This document shows, one piece after another, positions 1 to 12,578 of a DNA stretch of 64,000 nucleotides (the stretch's first letter is position 1; every line of letters begins with the position of its first letter). A program made the position numbers and the translations under genes. Below the pieces are notes generated by a model. The model was given only the letters and a program-made list of their open reading frames with translations, ran no database searches and was not told the origin of the DNA. The stretch lies in NCBI GenBank assembly GCA_036874045.1, contig CM072337.1, positions 7,812,001-7,876,000 of the forward strand, read 5' to 3'. Origin of the DNA: Cymodocea nodosa. Taxonomy: Eukaryota; Streptophyta; Magnoliopsida; Alismatales; Cymodoceaceae.

Positions 1-1931
1 TATTAATAAATTCTTTTAGAAGTAAACAAACAACTTTTCGCATAAATTAGATATTAAGTCTAATTTGTATTTTTAACTACAAGTGCACAGTGTCTATTGT
101 GTTTGTGTGCAAGTATAGGTCGATCCCATAGAGATTGAGTAAGAATTGTGTACTATTTTAATTTTTATGCTAGTGTTTGTATGCATTCAATTAAGCACCT
201 CATTGAGTTACTGTTAACTCAACAGACTTAGTTTGTGGAGTTATAGATAACTTGACGAACTAACCTCGTGGACTTAAGTTAACTCCATGAGCCTACATTT
301 CTAGTTAAATACTGCTATTCATAAAGGAATTCAGCCATTCATTGGGCGGTTCCACAAAATGTAAATAACATTAATTAAGCTTTTTAATGTTAGTTAATCT
401 GAGATTTGTCATTAATCAACACTAACATTCAAATATTTCAAACAATAACCATTAAGTTTTTTAGTTTTCTGCATAAATTAATTTCAGTAAACAATAAAAC
501 TACTTTCTATTTTCTGAATCAAACAAACATAAAACATCCACAATACTAACACTGATAACATTAATCACGATACAAAACAAACAATACAACACTTTAATAC
601 TGAATGTAAACACAAATAATCAGTTGTTTTTGGTATTTTTGTTTTGATATGTTTTTGAAGATGAATAAAAGGTGAAATGTAAAAATCTCTATCAATAGTA
701 AGAACTTCTTTCACTACATGTGATGCGATTACATTATTGAAAACTTAATCACTTACAATCTTGCCTCCTCTCCCTATAGAATCGTGAACCAAAACTTGTA
801 AGTTGATCTCCTCTTTAGTATATTGGCATCAACTTGAAACCAAGACCAGAAGCTTTACCATCTCTTGAGATATGTGTCAGTGCTTGGTGAAAATGACTTC
901 CTTTCCTATGACGTGATCACTCCTCACAGTGATTATCAGTCATCGTGTTTGGCTTGGAATCGACCTGACATCTAGAAAGTATCATCACTGACCTCCGATG
1001 GTTGGTGATTTTGGTGGTGTTGTGGAGCTTCAGGGAACTTCTGACGCTTCTTGTAGTTAGCATGGTCCTCCACTTCACACACCCTTTTTCTTCGCCTTTC
1101 TCCTCTTTTTATATTTCTTTCAGTAGTAATTGTTTCTACTTAAATGATCAGTTGGATTTCCTTCATTCATATTAACGATGGTGATTTCTTCCTCATTCCA
1201 CGAGTGAATTCCTACATGATACGTGCAATCATGGTTTTCCTTCGAATTTCCTATTTCTACAACTACTATAGTGGCATGTTAGAAAATAAATAGTCTGTAG
1301 AGTTAGTGTAACTCAACGAACTTACTTCATTGATTTAACTATAAAACACATGCAATAAAGAAATAACTTAACGAGTTAAGATGTTTCAGATAGTTACAAC
1401 TATAAGTATTCGAAACTCACACACATTTCGGATAGTTAGCACCTAACCTTCTGGAAGATAACTTAAGTCAAGTTTCCAGATCACGACATGTGTCCTCAGT
1501 CAATTTTATGATAGAAAGATATTTTGGACACTTGCAAACCTAACTATCTGATGCTTAGACACATTTCAGATAGTTAGCATCTAACTTATCGAAAATCCAC
1601 TTAAGTCATGTATTAAGTTTACAACACGTGTCATTTAGGAAATAATAAAATATTCTTTAAGCGTTTAAAACATAATTATCTGGTACATGAAATGTAACTC
1701 TTTGAAATAACAGACAATTCGGAAACTTAGAAATTAAAAAGCCTGTAACTCACCAATAGTGCAAAAATATACTTAATTAATATTAATTCCCTGAAATTAT
1801 ATAGATTCTTTCATTAAAGTATATAATAGTGTAATTATAATATAATGACTTAATTCTCATATGATAAGCTAAATATTATACAATAAACCATTATTTAACT
1901 ATAAATATTATGCATTTTTTCATTCTAAACA
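1..1931 (-). repeat. Relic gypsy LTR (minus orientation, start cut by window edge)
   Basis: This stretch aligns by eye with the LTRs of the complete gypsy element Gyp-B, beginning about 85 bases inside that LTR. It shares the block around the words 'aagtgcacagtgtctattg' and 'gtcgatcccata', and it ends in TTCTAAACA followed by CTTCCC, the reverse complement of a polypurine tract. It is therefore the 3' LTR of a minus-strand gypsy element whose 5' part lies outside or is lost. It is clearly more diverged than the Gyp-B LTRs. It forms the left arm of a large inverted repeat with 3007-5018. No coding function is expected. Confidence 0.8.
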
Positions 1932-2624
1932 CTTCCCTAATACTTAACTTTTGCTAGTCCCTTAGCAAACTACTAAAATCTAACTAGTTGGTCTTTCTAA
2001 AGTGCTAGAACTAATTCTTCATTTTGTATCTTTAGAATACATAGATTAGATTAATATAAAGATATTCTGTATTAATTCAATAATCTAATTTAACATTGTT
2101 TTCTCCTCTCCAACTTGCAAATATATTTAAAACATATGTAAATTACATACAAAATATACTAGTATCACATAGGTGGTAGTTATATTATCAAATTTTTCTT
2201 TTCAAATGTTTGTTATCCTAAATTTCCCAATATGATTTCCAAAATAAATTTCAACTACATACGAATCAAAATATAATTCAACTTAATATGATTAAAACAA
2301 GTAGAATAATGAATTGTATCTCAAATAAATAACTTCAAAAGTCTAATCTAGATTCATACTTCAGTAATCATAAATAGTAGAAAATATACTCAATTTAAAA
2401 GATATATTTATTTTCACAAAATACTTTTATCTTTCAGAACAGTATATGCATATTTTTACTTTAAAAGTTAATTTGAAAAATTTGAATCATATAAGAGCTT
2501 TATAGTGTACCCATGTATCGAGCTTTTAATCAACAATCCCAGATCTGATCAAGATTTTAGGTTGTTAGATTTAAAGAATCCTCTTTCAGGTCAACAATCT
2601 TTACATACTTATCTGCTCAAGTAC
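1932..2624 (-). other. Relic gypsy 3' noncoding module with polypurine tract
   Basis: The stretch begins with a degenerate polypurine tract (CTTCCCTAATA on the plus strand). It aligns with Gyp-B from about 31225 to 31910, including 'tagtcccttagcaaacta' and the segment around 'caacaatcccagatctgatc'. It stops abruptly at 2624, where a plus-strand LTR begins. I see no gene in it. The same module recurs inside Cop-1 between pol and the accessory gene. Confidence 0.65.
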
Positions 2625-3006
2625 TGTTTAGAATGAAAAAGTGCATAATATTAACGGTTAAATAATGGTTAATTGCATAATATTTAGCTTATCATATGAG
2701 AATTAAGCCATTATGTTATAATTGCACTATTATATGCTTTAATGAAAGAATCTACATAATTTTAGGAAATTAATGTTAATTAAGTACATTTCTGCATTGT
2801 TGGTGAGTTATAGACTTTTTAATTCCTAAGTATCCAAATTGTCTATTATTTCGGAAAGTTACATTTCATGTATTGGATAGTTATGTTTTAAACGCTTGAA
2901 GAATATTTTATTATTTCCTAAAGGACATGTGTTGTATCCTTAATATATGACTTAAGAGGATTTTCGGTAAGTTAGACACTAACTATCCGAAATATGTCTA
3001 AGCATC
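2625..3006 (+). repeat. Partial gypsy LTR, first 382 bases only
   Basis: Begins TGTTTAGAATG, the start of the gypsy LTR in plus orientation, and runs about 382 bases to 'aagcatc', where a second copy of the same LTR start follows at 3007. It is either a remnant of an older element into which Gyp-A inserted or a tandem duplication of the LTR end. Confidence 0.7.
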
Positions 3007-5018
3007 TATTTAGAATGAAAAAGTGCATAATATTAACAATTAAATGATAGTTAATTACATAATATTTAACTTATCATATAAGAATTACATCATTATGTTA
3101 TTATTGCACTGTTATAAGCTCTAATGAAAGAATTTACATAATTTCAGGGAATTAATGTTAATTTAGTACATTTATGAACTATCGATCAATTGTAGGCTGT
3201 GAAATTCTTAAGTATCCAAATTTTTTATTATTTTGGAGAGTTATATTGCATGTATCGAACAGTTATGTTTTTAATGATAGAAGAATATTTTATTATTTCC
3301 TAGAGTACATGTGTTGAAACCTTAATCCATGACTTAAGTGGATTTTCAGTAAGTTATCTGTTAACTATCCAAAATGCATCTAAGCATCAGATAGTTAGGT
3401 TTGTAAGTGTTCAAAATATTTGAACTCGTTAAGTTAGAATTATGCACATGTTGAATTTAAATGCTTTAGTATATCATGTGAGATGCACATGTTTAACTCG
3501 TTAAGTTAGCATAACTGTACGCGTTGAGTTACATGAATACACACTAAGGTAATGCGTTATGTTAGCAGCTTATTTCTTTATTGCACGTGTTTTTAGTTAA
3601 ATCAACGAAGTAAGTCCGTTGAGTTATTTGTAACTCCATGGACCATTTATTTTCTAATATGCCACTATAGCGGTTACATAAACAGGACATTCGAAGGAAA
3701 ACCATGATTGCACGTATCATACAAGAATTCACTCGTGGAAGGAAGAAGAAATCGCCATCGTTGATATGAATGAAGGAAATCCAACCGATCATCTAGGTAG
3801 AAGTAGTTACTACGGAAGAAATATAAAAGAAGAGGAGAAAAATGAAGAAAGGGTGGTTGGCTGTGTGTGTAAAGGTGGAGGACCACGCTAATTGCAGGCA
3901 GCGTCGGAAGTTCATTGAAGCTCCACACCATCACCAAAAATTCACAACATCACCATAATCACCAACCATCGGAGGTCTGTGAGGATACTTTCCTGATGTC
4001 GGGTCAATTCTGAGCCAAACATGGTGCCTGACAACCACTGTGAGGAGTGATCACATCGCGGGAAGGGTAGCCATTTTCACCAAGCACCGACTCATATCTC
4101 AGGAGATCGTAAAGCTTCTAGCCTTGGTTTCGGGTTGATGCTAGTATGCTGAAGAGGAGATCATCTTGCAATTCTGGACTCGTGATTATATAGGGAGAGG
4201 AGGCAGAATTGCAAGTGATTAACTTTTCAATGGTGTAATCACATCGCATGTAGTGACGAAAGTATTTATTGTTAATAGAGATTTTTACATTTCACCTTTC
4301 GCTTATTTTCATGAACATATCAAAATAAAAATACCAAAAACAACAACTTATCTATATTTATATTTAGTATTTAAGTGTTGTATTGTTTGTTTTGTATCGT
4401 GAGTAATGTTATCAATGTCAGTATTGTGAATATTTTATGTTTGTTTGATTTAGAAAATAGAAAATAGTTTTATAGTTCATTGAAATTGATTCGTTCCAAA
4501 TACTTAAAGATTTTAATGATTATTGTTTGAAACATTTAAATGTTAATGTTGCTTAATGATAAATCTAATATTAACTAGCATTAAAGAACTTAATTGATGT
4601 TATTTACAATCTGTGGAACCACCCAATGGTTGGCCGAATTCCTTTGTAGAAAGCAGTATTAAACTGGAAAGGTAGACTTGTGGAGTTAACTTAAGTCCAC
4701 GAGGTTAATTCATTGAGTTAGCCATAACTCCACGAACTTGGTCTATTGTGTTAACTGTAACTCAACGGAGTGCTTACTAAACACATAAATTTCATTATTA
4801 AAATCGGAACAGTACACAATTCTTACTCAATCTCTATGGGATCGACCTGTACTTGCACACAAATACAATATACACTGTGCACTTGCAGTTAAAATACAAA
4901 TTAGAATTAATATCTAATTTGTGTGAAAGTTTGTTAGATTACTTCTAAAAGTAATTATTGATCTAAGCCTAAAGACAAATTAAACCAGTTGTCTGATCTA
5001 ACCTTTCACATCAATACA
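3007..5018 (+). repeat. Gyp-A 5' LTR
   Basis: Full-length gypsy LTR in plus orientation. It starts TATTTAGAATG (the expected TG has become TA) and ends ..ATACA, with the same 7-base spacer to the primer binding site that Gyp-B has. It is collinear with the Gyp-B LTR but diverged, with many C-to-T type changes. It contains palindrome clusters of the GTTGAGTTA/TAACTCAAC type near 4676-4775 and a decayed copy, around 3538-3592, of the 58-base block shared with the Cop-1 LTR. The short open frames here are fragments and are not supported as genes. Confidence 0.85.
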
Positions 5019-5025
5019 AGATTTC

Positions 5026-5043
5026 TGGCATTGTTGCTAGGGA
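5026..5043 (+). other. Gyp-A primer binding site, degenerate
   Basis: TGGCATTGTTGCTAGGGA aligns with the intact site TGGCGTCGTTGCCGGGGA of Gyp-B. Most differences are CG to CA/TG or C to T changes. Placement 7 bases after the LTR end matches Gyp-B. This primer type (Asp tRNA) is typical of Athila-like plant gypsy elements. Confidence 0.65.
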
Positions 5044-5123
5044 TTGAGAAGCTAAGTAACTATGAGTGCTGTTTTGTTTTAATAGCAAGAGGAGTGTTGT
5101 GTGTTTTCTTCTATAATTGAGAA

Positions 5124-6049
5124 TATGGTATATGTGAATTCTGCAATTTGGAAGGTCACGACATTTCTGATTGTTTGAAACTGAGACGATTGTAGATGGT
5201 TAGATCACATGAACAACAAATGAATTATCTTCACTATAATAGATCTGAGTATGAGAATCCCATGGTTTACCCAACTAATGGTCAGCTGAGAATGTGTAAT
5301 ATGTTGAGAGACAAGGAAGTTTGGGATAGGTATAATAGACTAGAGCGTAGCTTAGAGTAAAACATGGGCAAACTGGAACAATATATGTGTCAGCAACAAG
5401 AAGTCAACCAATTAAACTATAAGGAAGCATATTCAGAACCTAAAATTGATATCATTTACGAAACTAAAAAAACCATAATGAAAATTGATCAAAAATTGAA
5501 TGCAATGAGATTAGATGATCTGGAAAGAAAACTAAAAGCATTGGATGAATTTACAATGAAATTACAAGTTATGCAACAGGAAAACACAAGTGAAAACTTT
5601 AATGTTATAGATCTGCATAATTTGCAAGACATACAAACAAAAGAAAATACCAATGCAATAGAATTTAAAGAATGCAATTTAAAACTAAAAATAGTTGAAG
5701 ATCATACCCATAAAAATGATATACAAGAACATCATGAAAGTAATGAAAATCTGGAAGATGTATGTATAACATTAAATAGGCAACTCAATTCTGAAACTTT
5801 AGAAGAAAGTGAAAGCATAAATATAGAAGGAGATCAGGAAGAAATTAATTTAGAAAATGATGAAGTTCAATTTGGAGCTCTAGCTTTTGATGGGTAACAT
5901 TTAGAATTAAAACCTTTACCTCCTGAATTAACCTATATATTTCTGGAAGAAAAATGAACATGTCCAATCATTATTGCTTCAGATTTAAAAGAGGATCAAA
6001 TTGCTAAATTAAAAGATGTAATAAAAACTTATAAAGAAGTAGTAGGATG
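5124..6049 (+). pseudogene. Gyp-A 5' gag-pol fragment (zinc knuckle, linker, start of pol)
   Basis: Homologous to the start of the Gyp-B polyprotein. It opens with a CCHC zinc knuckle (CEFCNLEGHDISDC) directly after the leader. The capsid region normally found upstream is absent, exactly as in Gyp-B. A 177-codon open stretch (5364-5897) matches the Gyp-B linker, for example 'QQQEVNQLNYKEAYSEP'. About 0.93 kb that in Gyp-B includes the protease is deleted in frame near 5775. After a stop at 5895-5897 the frame continues as 'PPELTYIFLEEK' and 'ASDLKEDQIAKLKDVIK' until Cop-1a interrupts it at 6049. It cannot make a working protein. Confidence 0.85.
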
Positions 6050-7740
6050 TGTAGGATCGTATGGCTACACAAGAGGGGGGTGAATTGTGTATTTTTAATA
6101 TTTTCTAAAATATAATTGAAACTTTAAAACTAAAAAACAAGTTGAGACATTGTTTTCATAAAATCATTTTTATTCAAGGTTTCAATTACAATATACAATT
6201 CAATTCTCCTCTGAAATTGTAGATGCAATTATAACTCGATACCATGTATCATCTAAACAATTTCATAACTACAAACAGAGAAAACTAATTTATAGAATTT
6301 AAAACATTTCTCCCTGTTTGAGATCTTTCTTCTTTTTCAGCAATTCTTTAGTGATGAATATCTTGTCTTTCTCTACTTCACCAAATTTGCTTTCACTTGA
6401 TACTTCAAATCTTTAGCGACATAAATTTAACTTTTTCTACTTCATTGAATTTTCTTCCACTTGAGAGATTTTACCCGAAGAGGTGTTCTTGATCCCTGAA
6501 AAAGATTTTTCTTTTGGTGTGCAGGGATGGTTTGATCCTTGAAAAGATTTTTCGTTTTGTGTGCAAGGATAATTTGATCAATGAGAATTCTATCCCTTTT
6601 ATACTGTATCTTCATTTCATGCATATCCTTCACATTTAACCACTACCAGTTTTTCACTTCTCCACGTCTTTTCTTTTTCCTTCATCGAAACACACACGTT
6701 CTAACCCACGTTTATATTTCGAATTTTCTTTAATCACCAGTCTTGGATCTTTGAAAAATTTCTTGCAAAATAAACTTTCTTGTCCAAAAACCTTTCATCA
6801 GTGTAATAAGAAGTCGTTACTTTAATGTTAACTAAACGAGTAACACAAGTATATATATATAACTTAACGTTTCTAACTTAACGAGTTCCTTATGTGCTAT
6901 TACACGTGATAAGTACTGTAGCTAACTCAACGAACTAAGTCCGTGGTGTTATGCTAACTCAACGAACCAGCTTAACCTTTCTTTCGGAAGGTTAAACGAT
7001 AACTCATCGAAAATAGTTTAAGTTTCGGATAGTTACGAATGTAAGTCACCGAAAAACTCTTTATATTATAAAACTGGTGAGACACGTGTCAAGACCTGAA
7101 AACATGACTTAAGTTACCTTTCGGATAGTTATGACTGTAAGTCTCCGAAAAAAACTTTAACTCACCGATTCAGTAATAAACAAATGTTTTTATAATAAGA
7201 ATTTTACCACGTGCAAAAATAACAACTTAAGTTTATAACGCTAACCTAACGCGTTGCCTTAGTGTTCAATATAGTAACTCAACGTGTTTAGTTATGTTAA
7301 CGAGTTAAACATGTGCACCTCACGTGATATAATACAACATTCGTAACTTATAATTTCACCACGTGTATAACACTAACTTAACGAGTTTGTCTCTTCTTTT
7401 ACTCACTAACTTAACGAGTTATCACGTGACTTCTAAACAAACAAAACTCTAACTTAATGAGTTGTCTAAACGTGCACTGTTCATGATACAGAAGATATAA
7501 CTTTAAAACATATCATGCTTTTCAATAAAAACACACGTTAACTTAACGCTTAGCTAAATGAGAAATTAATGCAACGAAATGACTAGTTATTAACTTCAGA
7601 TCTAGTAAAGACAAGTATTTATATCAGTAAACTTTTTCTGTCTTAATTGATGATTTTAATTTCTTTTCACAAGCAATAGTAATTAAGCAAATATGATTAT
7701 TTTCATTTATCACACATCATCAAAACAAAAATACTCAACA
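6050..7740 (-). repeat. Cop-1a 3' LTR
   Basis: Plus-strand ends TGTAGGATCG..ACTCAACA, giving TGTTGAGT..CCTACA in the element sense. It matches both Cop-1b LTRs along its length. A TATA-like box (TATAAAAGGG, minus strand) lies near 6594-6603, followed downstream by the repeated hairpin units described for Cop-1b. Palindromes of the CTAACTCAAC/GTTGAGTTAG and TTTCGGATAGTTA types fill 6900-7450. Bases 7208-7265 are almost identical to a block of the gypsy LTRs. Confidence 0.9.
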
Positions 7741-7758
7741 ATCTCCCCCTTTTTGATG
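7741..7758 (-). other. Cop-1a polypurine tract
   Basis: ATCTCCCCCTTTTTGATG on the plus strand, that is an AAAAAGGGGGAGAT tract in the element sense, directly abuts the 3' LTR. This is the expected primer for plus-strand DNA synthesis and is identical in Cop-1b. Confidence 0.85.
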
Positions 7759-7763
7759 ATGAC

Positions 7764-9911
7764 TGTAACGCTTTTATGTGTTGTTAAATTAACGGCAAAA
7801 GTGCAAATTTTACATTTATAACCGCAAGCGCACGGTGCCCATTGTAATAAGCATGTGCAAGTACGGGTCGAATCCACAAGGAGTTTGTCTTAAATACTTT
7901 TATTAAAATGATTATCTGATTAAATATCCACATTAAACTAATTCATAAGTAAACTCTAATTACTTAATATTAATATACAAAATTCGTAGCACAATTAAGG
8001 TTTATAAGATTACCCCAAAATTCAATTAGTTATGATAAGATATTTAAGAAATCAATGAGTATTAATCCGGAAATCACAGAATTTATGCTCGACTTTTAAC
8101 TCCAATAACATCCAACCTGAACATTTAAAAATCCAAAATAAATAACGGTTGGAAAGATCCTCGGAATATCTTTCAAATGGCTGTGATTTTGTGGATTAAC
8201 ACAAATTAAAACGCTGGCAATATCTTATTTAAGAAAGGGGCGCAGACGGTTATGGAAACTTTCCAAAAACGCACCTTCGGTGCAAAAATCATATCTCCTC
8301 AAATCTTCATGAAATGCTACGAAATAAGCGCTCCTTGAAAGTAGATCCGTTACACTAACAAGGAAAATTTACAGAACTGAATTACACAAAATACACGATG
8401 CAAGCACAGCACAGGCGTCAAGCTCAAAATTAGCACTCGATAGAGACTCAAAACCGCTAATACCTTCACAAAATAAAATCAAAAATCTTCGGAAAACATT
8501 CTAAAAAATTCTAAAACTTTGTAAACTTATTCTACATTCATTATACTTACAAAATGAAACAAAAAAGGAATTTATAGATGACGAACAAGTAGATACAATT
8601 CGAAGAAAAACTACTGACAATCTGGCCATCTAAGAACGGAAAACTGCCTTCACAATTCACATCATCACATTCATTCACACTAAACATATAATATGAACTC
8701 AATCCTGATATCAATTAACATCAAAACATTATGTGATCTTTAATATAGAACATTTGAAACAAATATTTATGCATAGAATTTCGTCCTTCCACATACTCAA
8801 ACTATACTCATACATATAAAATTGTAAAACATGAAAACTAGTATGAGGATCTCTCCTTTCCATCATACCTTTTAATCCTCCACGTTTCTTCAAGCAATGA
8901 CTCCCCAAAGTCCTTGAAATCGATGCTCCACATGGTTGTCACCACCTATAGCACGTCCAAGTGAAGCTTCTAAGGTTGCCTTGAAGAAGAGTGGTGCACG
9001 TCCTCAAGATCTTGCCTTCAAGACCCACAACTTTGGCTTCCACATCTAAGAATGGTGCTTCCGATGACTCAACCCTGAAGATCCTAACCTTTTGCTCCAC
9101 TCCAAATCAGTCACACGAGCCTCCCAATCCACCAAGATGAATGCCCAAGGAGATCCTAACGTATGATCGTCTGAATTGAAGAGAAGGTGTCTTCTAGGAG
9201 GAGTGGAAGACGCCAAAGCTCACCATTCTTGAAGGGAGCTTGTTCAAGATCAAGGGGAAGATGGGACTTTCCGGATGGAGATGCTGGAATGGCTGGAACC
9301 GCTGGCTGCAATGTGTTGGAAGAGGAGGAGATAGCCTAGAATTGAGTGGTCAAACACTTTAAATACTCTAGGCTTTTGTTGATTGGGCTCCAATAAGTTA
9401 CATCCAATGGCCCACGTTTTTTCCTCTTTAATCCACCTTGATTTCATGATTTATTGACCTATAAAACTCAAAACCAAGTTGGATGCACATATACATTGAA
9501 TATAAATCATATGATGCAAATATAGTATACATGCATGCATGAGTTGCCATATATGGAAAGTTGCCAAATTAGGAAGGTTTTGGTCTACAACATTTTTCAC
9601 ATGTACATACATGAATTACTTAAAGTTCTTTAGTTTAACATCATACTTAAGTGATTTGGCATTCATACAATGTATATAAAGTCATACATTGAAGAATTAT
9701 AAGAATTATGTCTAATACAAGGGCTATTGACTAGGTGTTTAATTGATAAAGGATAAATTTGTACATTATCAACTATTTAATCCCTAATTCATGCATATGT
9801 CTAAAAATATGATTTTCATGTAATCCTTTATAAGAACATATATAATGATGACTTATAATCCTTAACATGCATGAATTAACATATATAAAATGCACAAATT
9901 GATACTTTACA
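7764..9911 (-). mobile_element. Solo LTR of a different gypsy-like family, 2148 bases
   Basis: The segment begins TGTAACGC and ends TTTACA, and is bounded by the direct repeat ATGAC (7759-7763 and 9912-9916). Removing it restores the continuity seen in Cop-1b around 'gatgatgacaaaacca'. The stretch 'cgcaagcgcacggtgccc' followed by 'gtacgggtcgaatccaca' resembles the corresponding part of the Gyp-B LTR, which suggests an Athila/Tat-type LTR in minus orientation, though the rest is not similar to Gyp-B. No internal region is present, so it is most simply a solo LTR left by LTR-LTR recombination. I support no gene in it. Confidence 0.85.
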
Positions 9912-9916
9912 ATGAC

Positions 9917-10287
9917 AAAACCAGATTAAATTAATTATGACTTAAGCTTATTTCTATTGTTTGTGTAAATTTTACCTCTCAGAACTAAAACTCTCAGATG
10001 TCAATAATTATATAAATATCAGTTTTCTAATTATCATCTGTCAGATTACAATAACCATTTAAATAGCATCTCCTTTTATAATATATATATGCAATTAAGA
10101 TCATAATCATCTTTTTATAATATTTCTCCCCCTTTTTGTCATTAATCAAAAAGATAATTACAGAGAATATATATATATATATATACAAGAATAATAATTG
10201 AACACATTTACAGAAAAATGTATTGTTCAATGAATCAAACAAGTAATACAAACATTATATTTTGTATTCAGAAACAAACAAAAACAG
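9917..10287 (-). other. Cop-1a noncoding stretch between accessory ORF and solo LTR
   Basis: AT-rich, collinear with 61028-61410 of Cop-1b. It includes a TA microsatellite near 10170-10185 that is longer than in Cop-1b and a 'tttctccccctttttgtc' purine-tract-like word near 10123-10140. The palindrome cluster seen in Cop-1b at 61390-61480 is missing here. No gene seen. Confidence 0.6.
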
Positions 10288-12578
10288 TTATTGACCCCTC
10301 CTAAGTATATCACTTATAGCATTACATATTTTATCTCTTAGATGCCTAATATCATTTCTGATGTCGTTAAACACTGCATCTAAGTCAGGAGGTAGCTGGG
10401 TTTGCTGTTCTACTTGAACTGAATAACTTTGTTGTTGTTGTTGCATATGGTCTATATCAGGTTGTTGTTGTTGTTGTCGTTGAGGTTTATGCATGACCTA
10501 GAATTTTTGCAAATCTTTGACACTAAATGCTCTCATGCCTTTAGTTTTAGAGGGCGAGTCGGATAAAGTCAATTGGCTTGCAAGGATTCTACATACAGCA
10601 TCACCATAAAATAACTTTGAACTCATATGTTGTAGTTGAGACATAAAAACATCTGCTGTAGTTGAGACATAAAAACATCAAACCAATTTATTTGAATTCT
10701 ATTCAGCAGGCCATAAGTTGCATATAAATAGCTTCTGCTGACTTCCAAATTGTGTCCAACTCTCTGAAATAAATTTGCATGCAATATATTTGCAATAAAC
10801 CTTGCCTTTGCATTCAGATTTTCCATTAATCTCATTTTAGAATATACATCTGGAATTTTTGATAAAGACTGAATGTTCCATTCCAGTTGTCTTATCATGT
10901 CAAATCTGTTGGTAACAACACCTTCATTCTTTAATCCTAAAACTTCAAAAATTAACTCAAGAGACAATATAAACTCCTGTTCATTTATTTGAGTTTTCAA
11001 AAAATTTCCATTCTTGACCAGATTGCTATAAAAAGCTACAATAAGCTCTGTGTATTGCTTCCATTTCGTTTCTACTAGCAAGAATTTAATGAGGTCTTGA
11101 AACTCAAAAAAATCTCTTATTTCCATCAAATTTCTGAATTTTATTGGACGAGCATGTAGAATTTGACATGTAATCAGATTATTGTATTTCTGCAATGCTT
11201 CTTCAGATCTAAAATGAATTGCATTACCTTGAATTTTTAATATTGTACACAAAGAAGGTGATACCTGAAGCCGTGATTCAGAGATTAATTCATCTTCAGG
11301 AACCTCTTCTTCAAAATGAATATCATGTTGTTCCTCTTCCAAAATATTATCTTGAAGCTGCTCAGGTAAGCTTGATTCTTCAGCTTCAACAGTGTTAAGA
11401 ACATTGTCAATATGCTCAACATTCATCTGTTCACTCTCTATAGAATGTTCAGAGTTCAATTTTTCCACAAATTCTACAGCTGGTGTATTTGTCTGTAATT
11501 GTTCATTTTGTTCAACAGATAATTCCATTGATTCATGCTATGAATTCTCAGACTCTGCTTATATAGATTTTGTAGAAGGCTGGTTAACTTTTAGCTCTTT
11601 TGGAGTCTTAACATTTTTAATATCTGCTATTCTAGACAATTCAGCTTATGAACTAGTTACTGCTTCAACATTGTCAATTATATCTGCAATAACTTGTTCA
11701 ATGTCAGGTGCCTAATGCTCTAATTTGTCAATTTCTGCATCATCAGGACTTGTACTAATAGAAAAACTTGAGCTCATATTGGACTTGTATTTCTTCTCAA
11801 GCTTTCTAGTAAGGGAAAATAAAGTCTCATTATCTTCATCAGTTTCAGTGTGTTCAGAACTGATGAGTTTATCAGATGCATAATAAGGTACAATGTCTAG
11901 ACATACATTGTCCTTTGGAAATAAATTTTCATCTAATTTTCCTTTTTCAATAGACTTTGTTTCCTTAGACATAATTTTTCTGACTTTCCTTCTTCTATAA
12001 CATTTCTATTTCTCCTTCTCAAGTATTGCTGTTTTCTTTTCAAATTGCTCCATAAAAGTTTTTTGCTTTAATTCTTCTAAGGCACTTTTTATTGCAACGG
12101 CCTTTCGAAGATTGTCAACTTTTGTTTTGTCTACAGCAATATCTGATTCTACTTGTTTTGAATATAAAGGAGTAGGGATAGCTGATTCATGCTCTTCCTC
12201 AAATGCATGTAGTCTTGTACTGTTTATAGGAGTTTGAAGAGTTCTATTTGATGAACCTACACATTTTTCCAAATATTTTGCATACTGTTCCAAAAATGCA
12301 ATCTCAGCACATTTCATTCTGTATTCTCTATCAAATTTACTACGAATACCCAAGTATGTAATATTTGCATCAGTATGTTGAAGTTCTTGTCTAACTTCAT
12401 CTAATATACCCTAAGGAAAGAAGTAATCTCTATAAATTTCTGCTAACCTTTTGTCCACTCGAAATATTTTCTTGAACCAAGTACGTGGAATTTCATCATT
12501 CTCTATTTCTTTTCCTTTTGCATCTCTTCTGCTTTTGCCTTTTCCTCTGCCACGACCTTTGTAGAACTTGGAGACCAT
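10288..12578 (-). pseudogene. Cop-1a accessory protein ORF, broken
   Basis: Post-pol ORF of the Cop-1 family. It starts MVSKFYKGRGRGKGKSRRD, an Arg/Gly/Lys-rich basic tail, followed by predicted coiled or acidic stretches. A conserved domain follows (about 11260-10630) containing 'LIVAFYSNL', 'VLGLKNEGV' and 'RIQINWFDV', and the protein ends in a Gln-rich tail and 'AISDILRRGQ'. It is interrupted by several stops and frame breaks, with open pieces at 12578-12411, 12353-12006, 11972-11712, 11528-10623 and 10494-10288. A short tandem duplication of about 23 bases sits near 10635-10680. The domain recalls the 'putative plant transposon protein' type annotated in plant LTR elements. No signal peptide or membrane segment is evident, so an envelope role is not supported. 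Confidence 0.75.

Noticed and set aside
7764..9911. Independent host gene region between Cop-1a parts
   Set aside because: Boundaries with TG..CA and an exact 5-base duplication show it is a solo LTR. The only open frame (9250-9447) has no recognisable motif.
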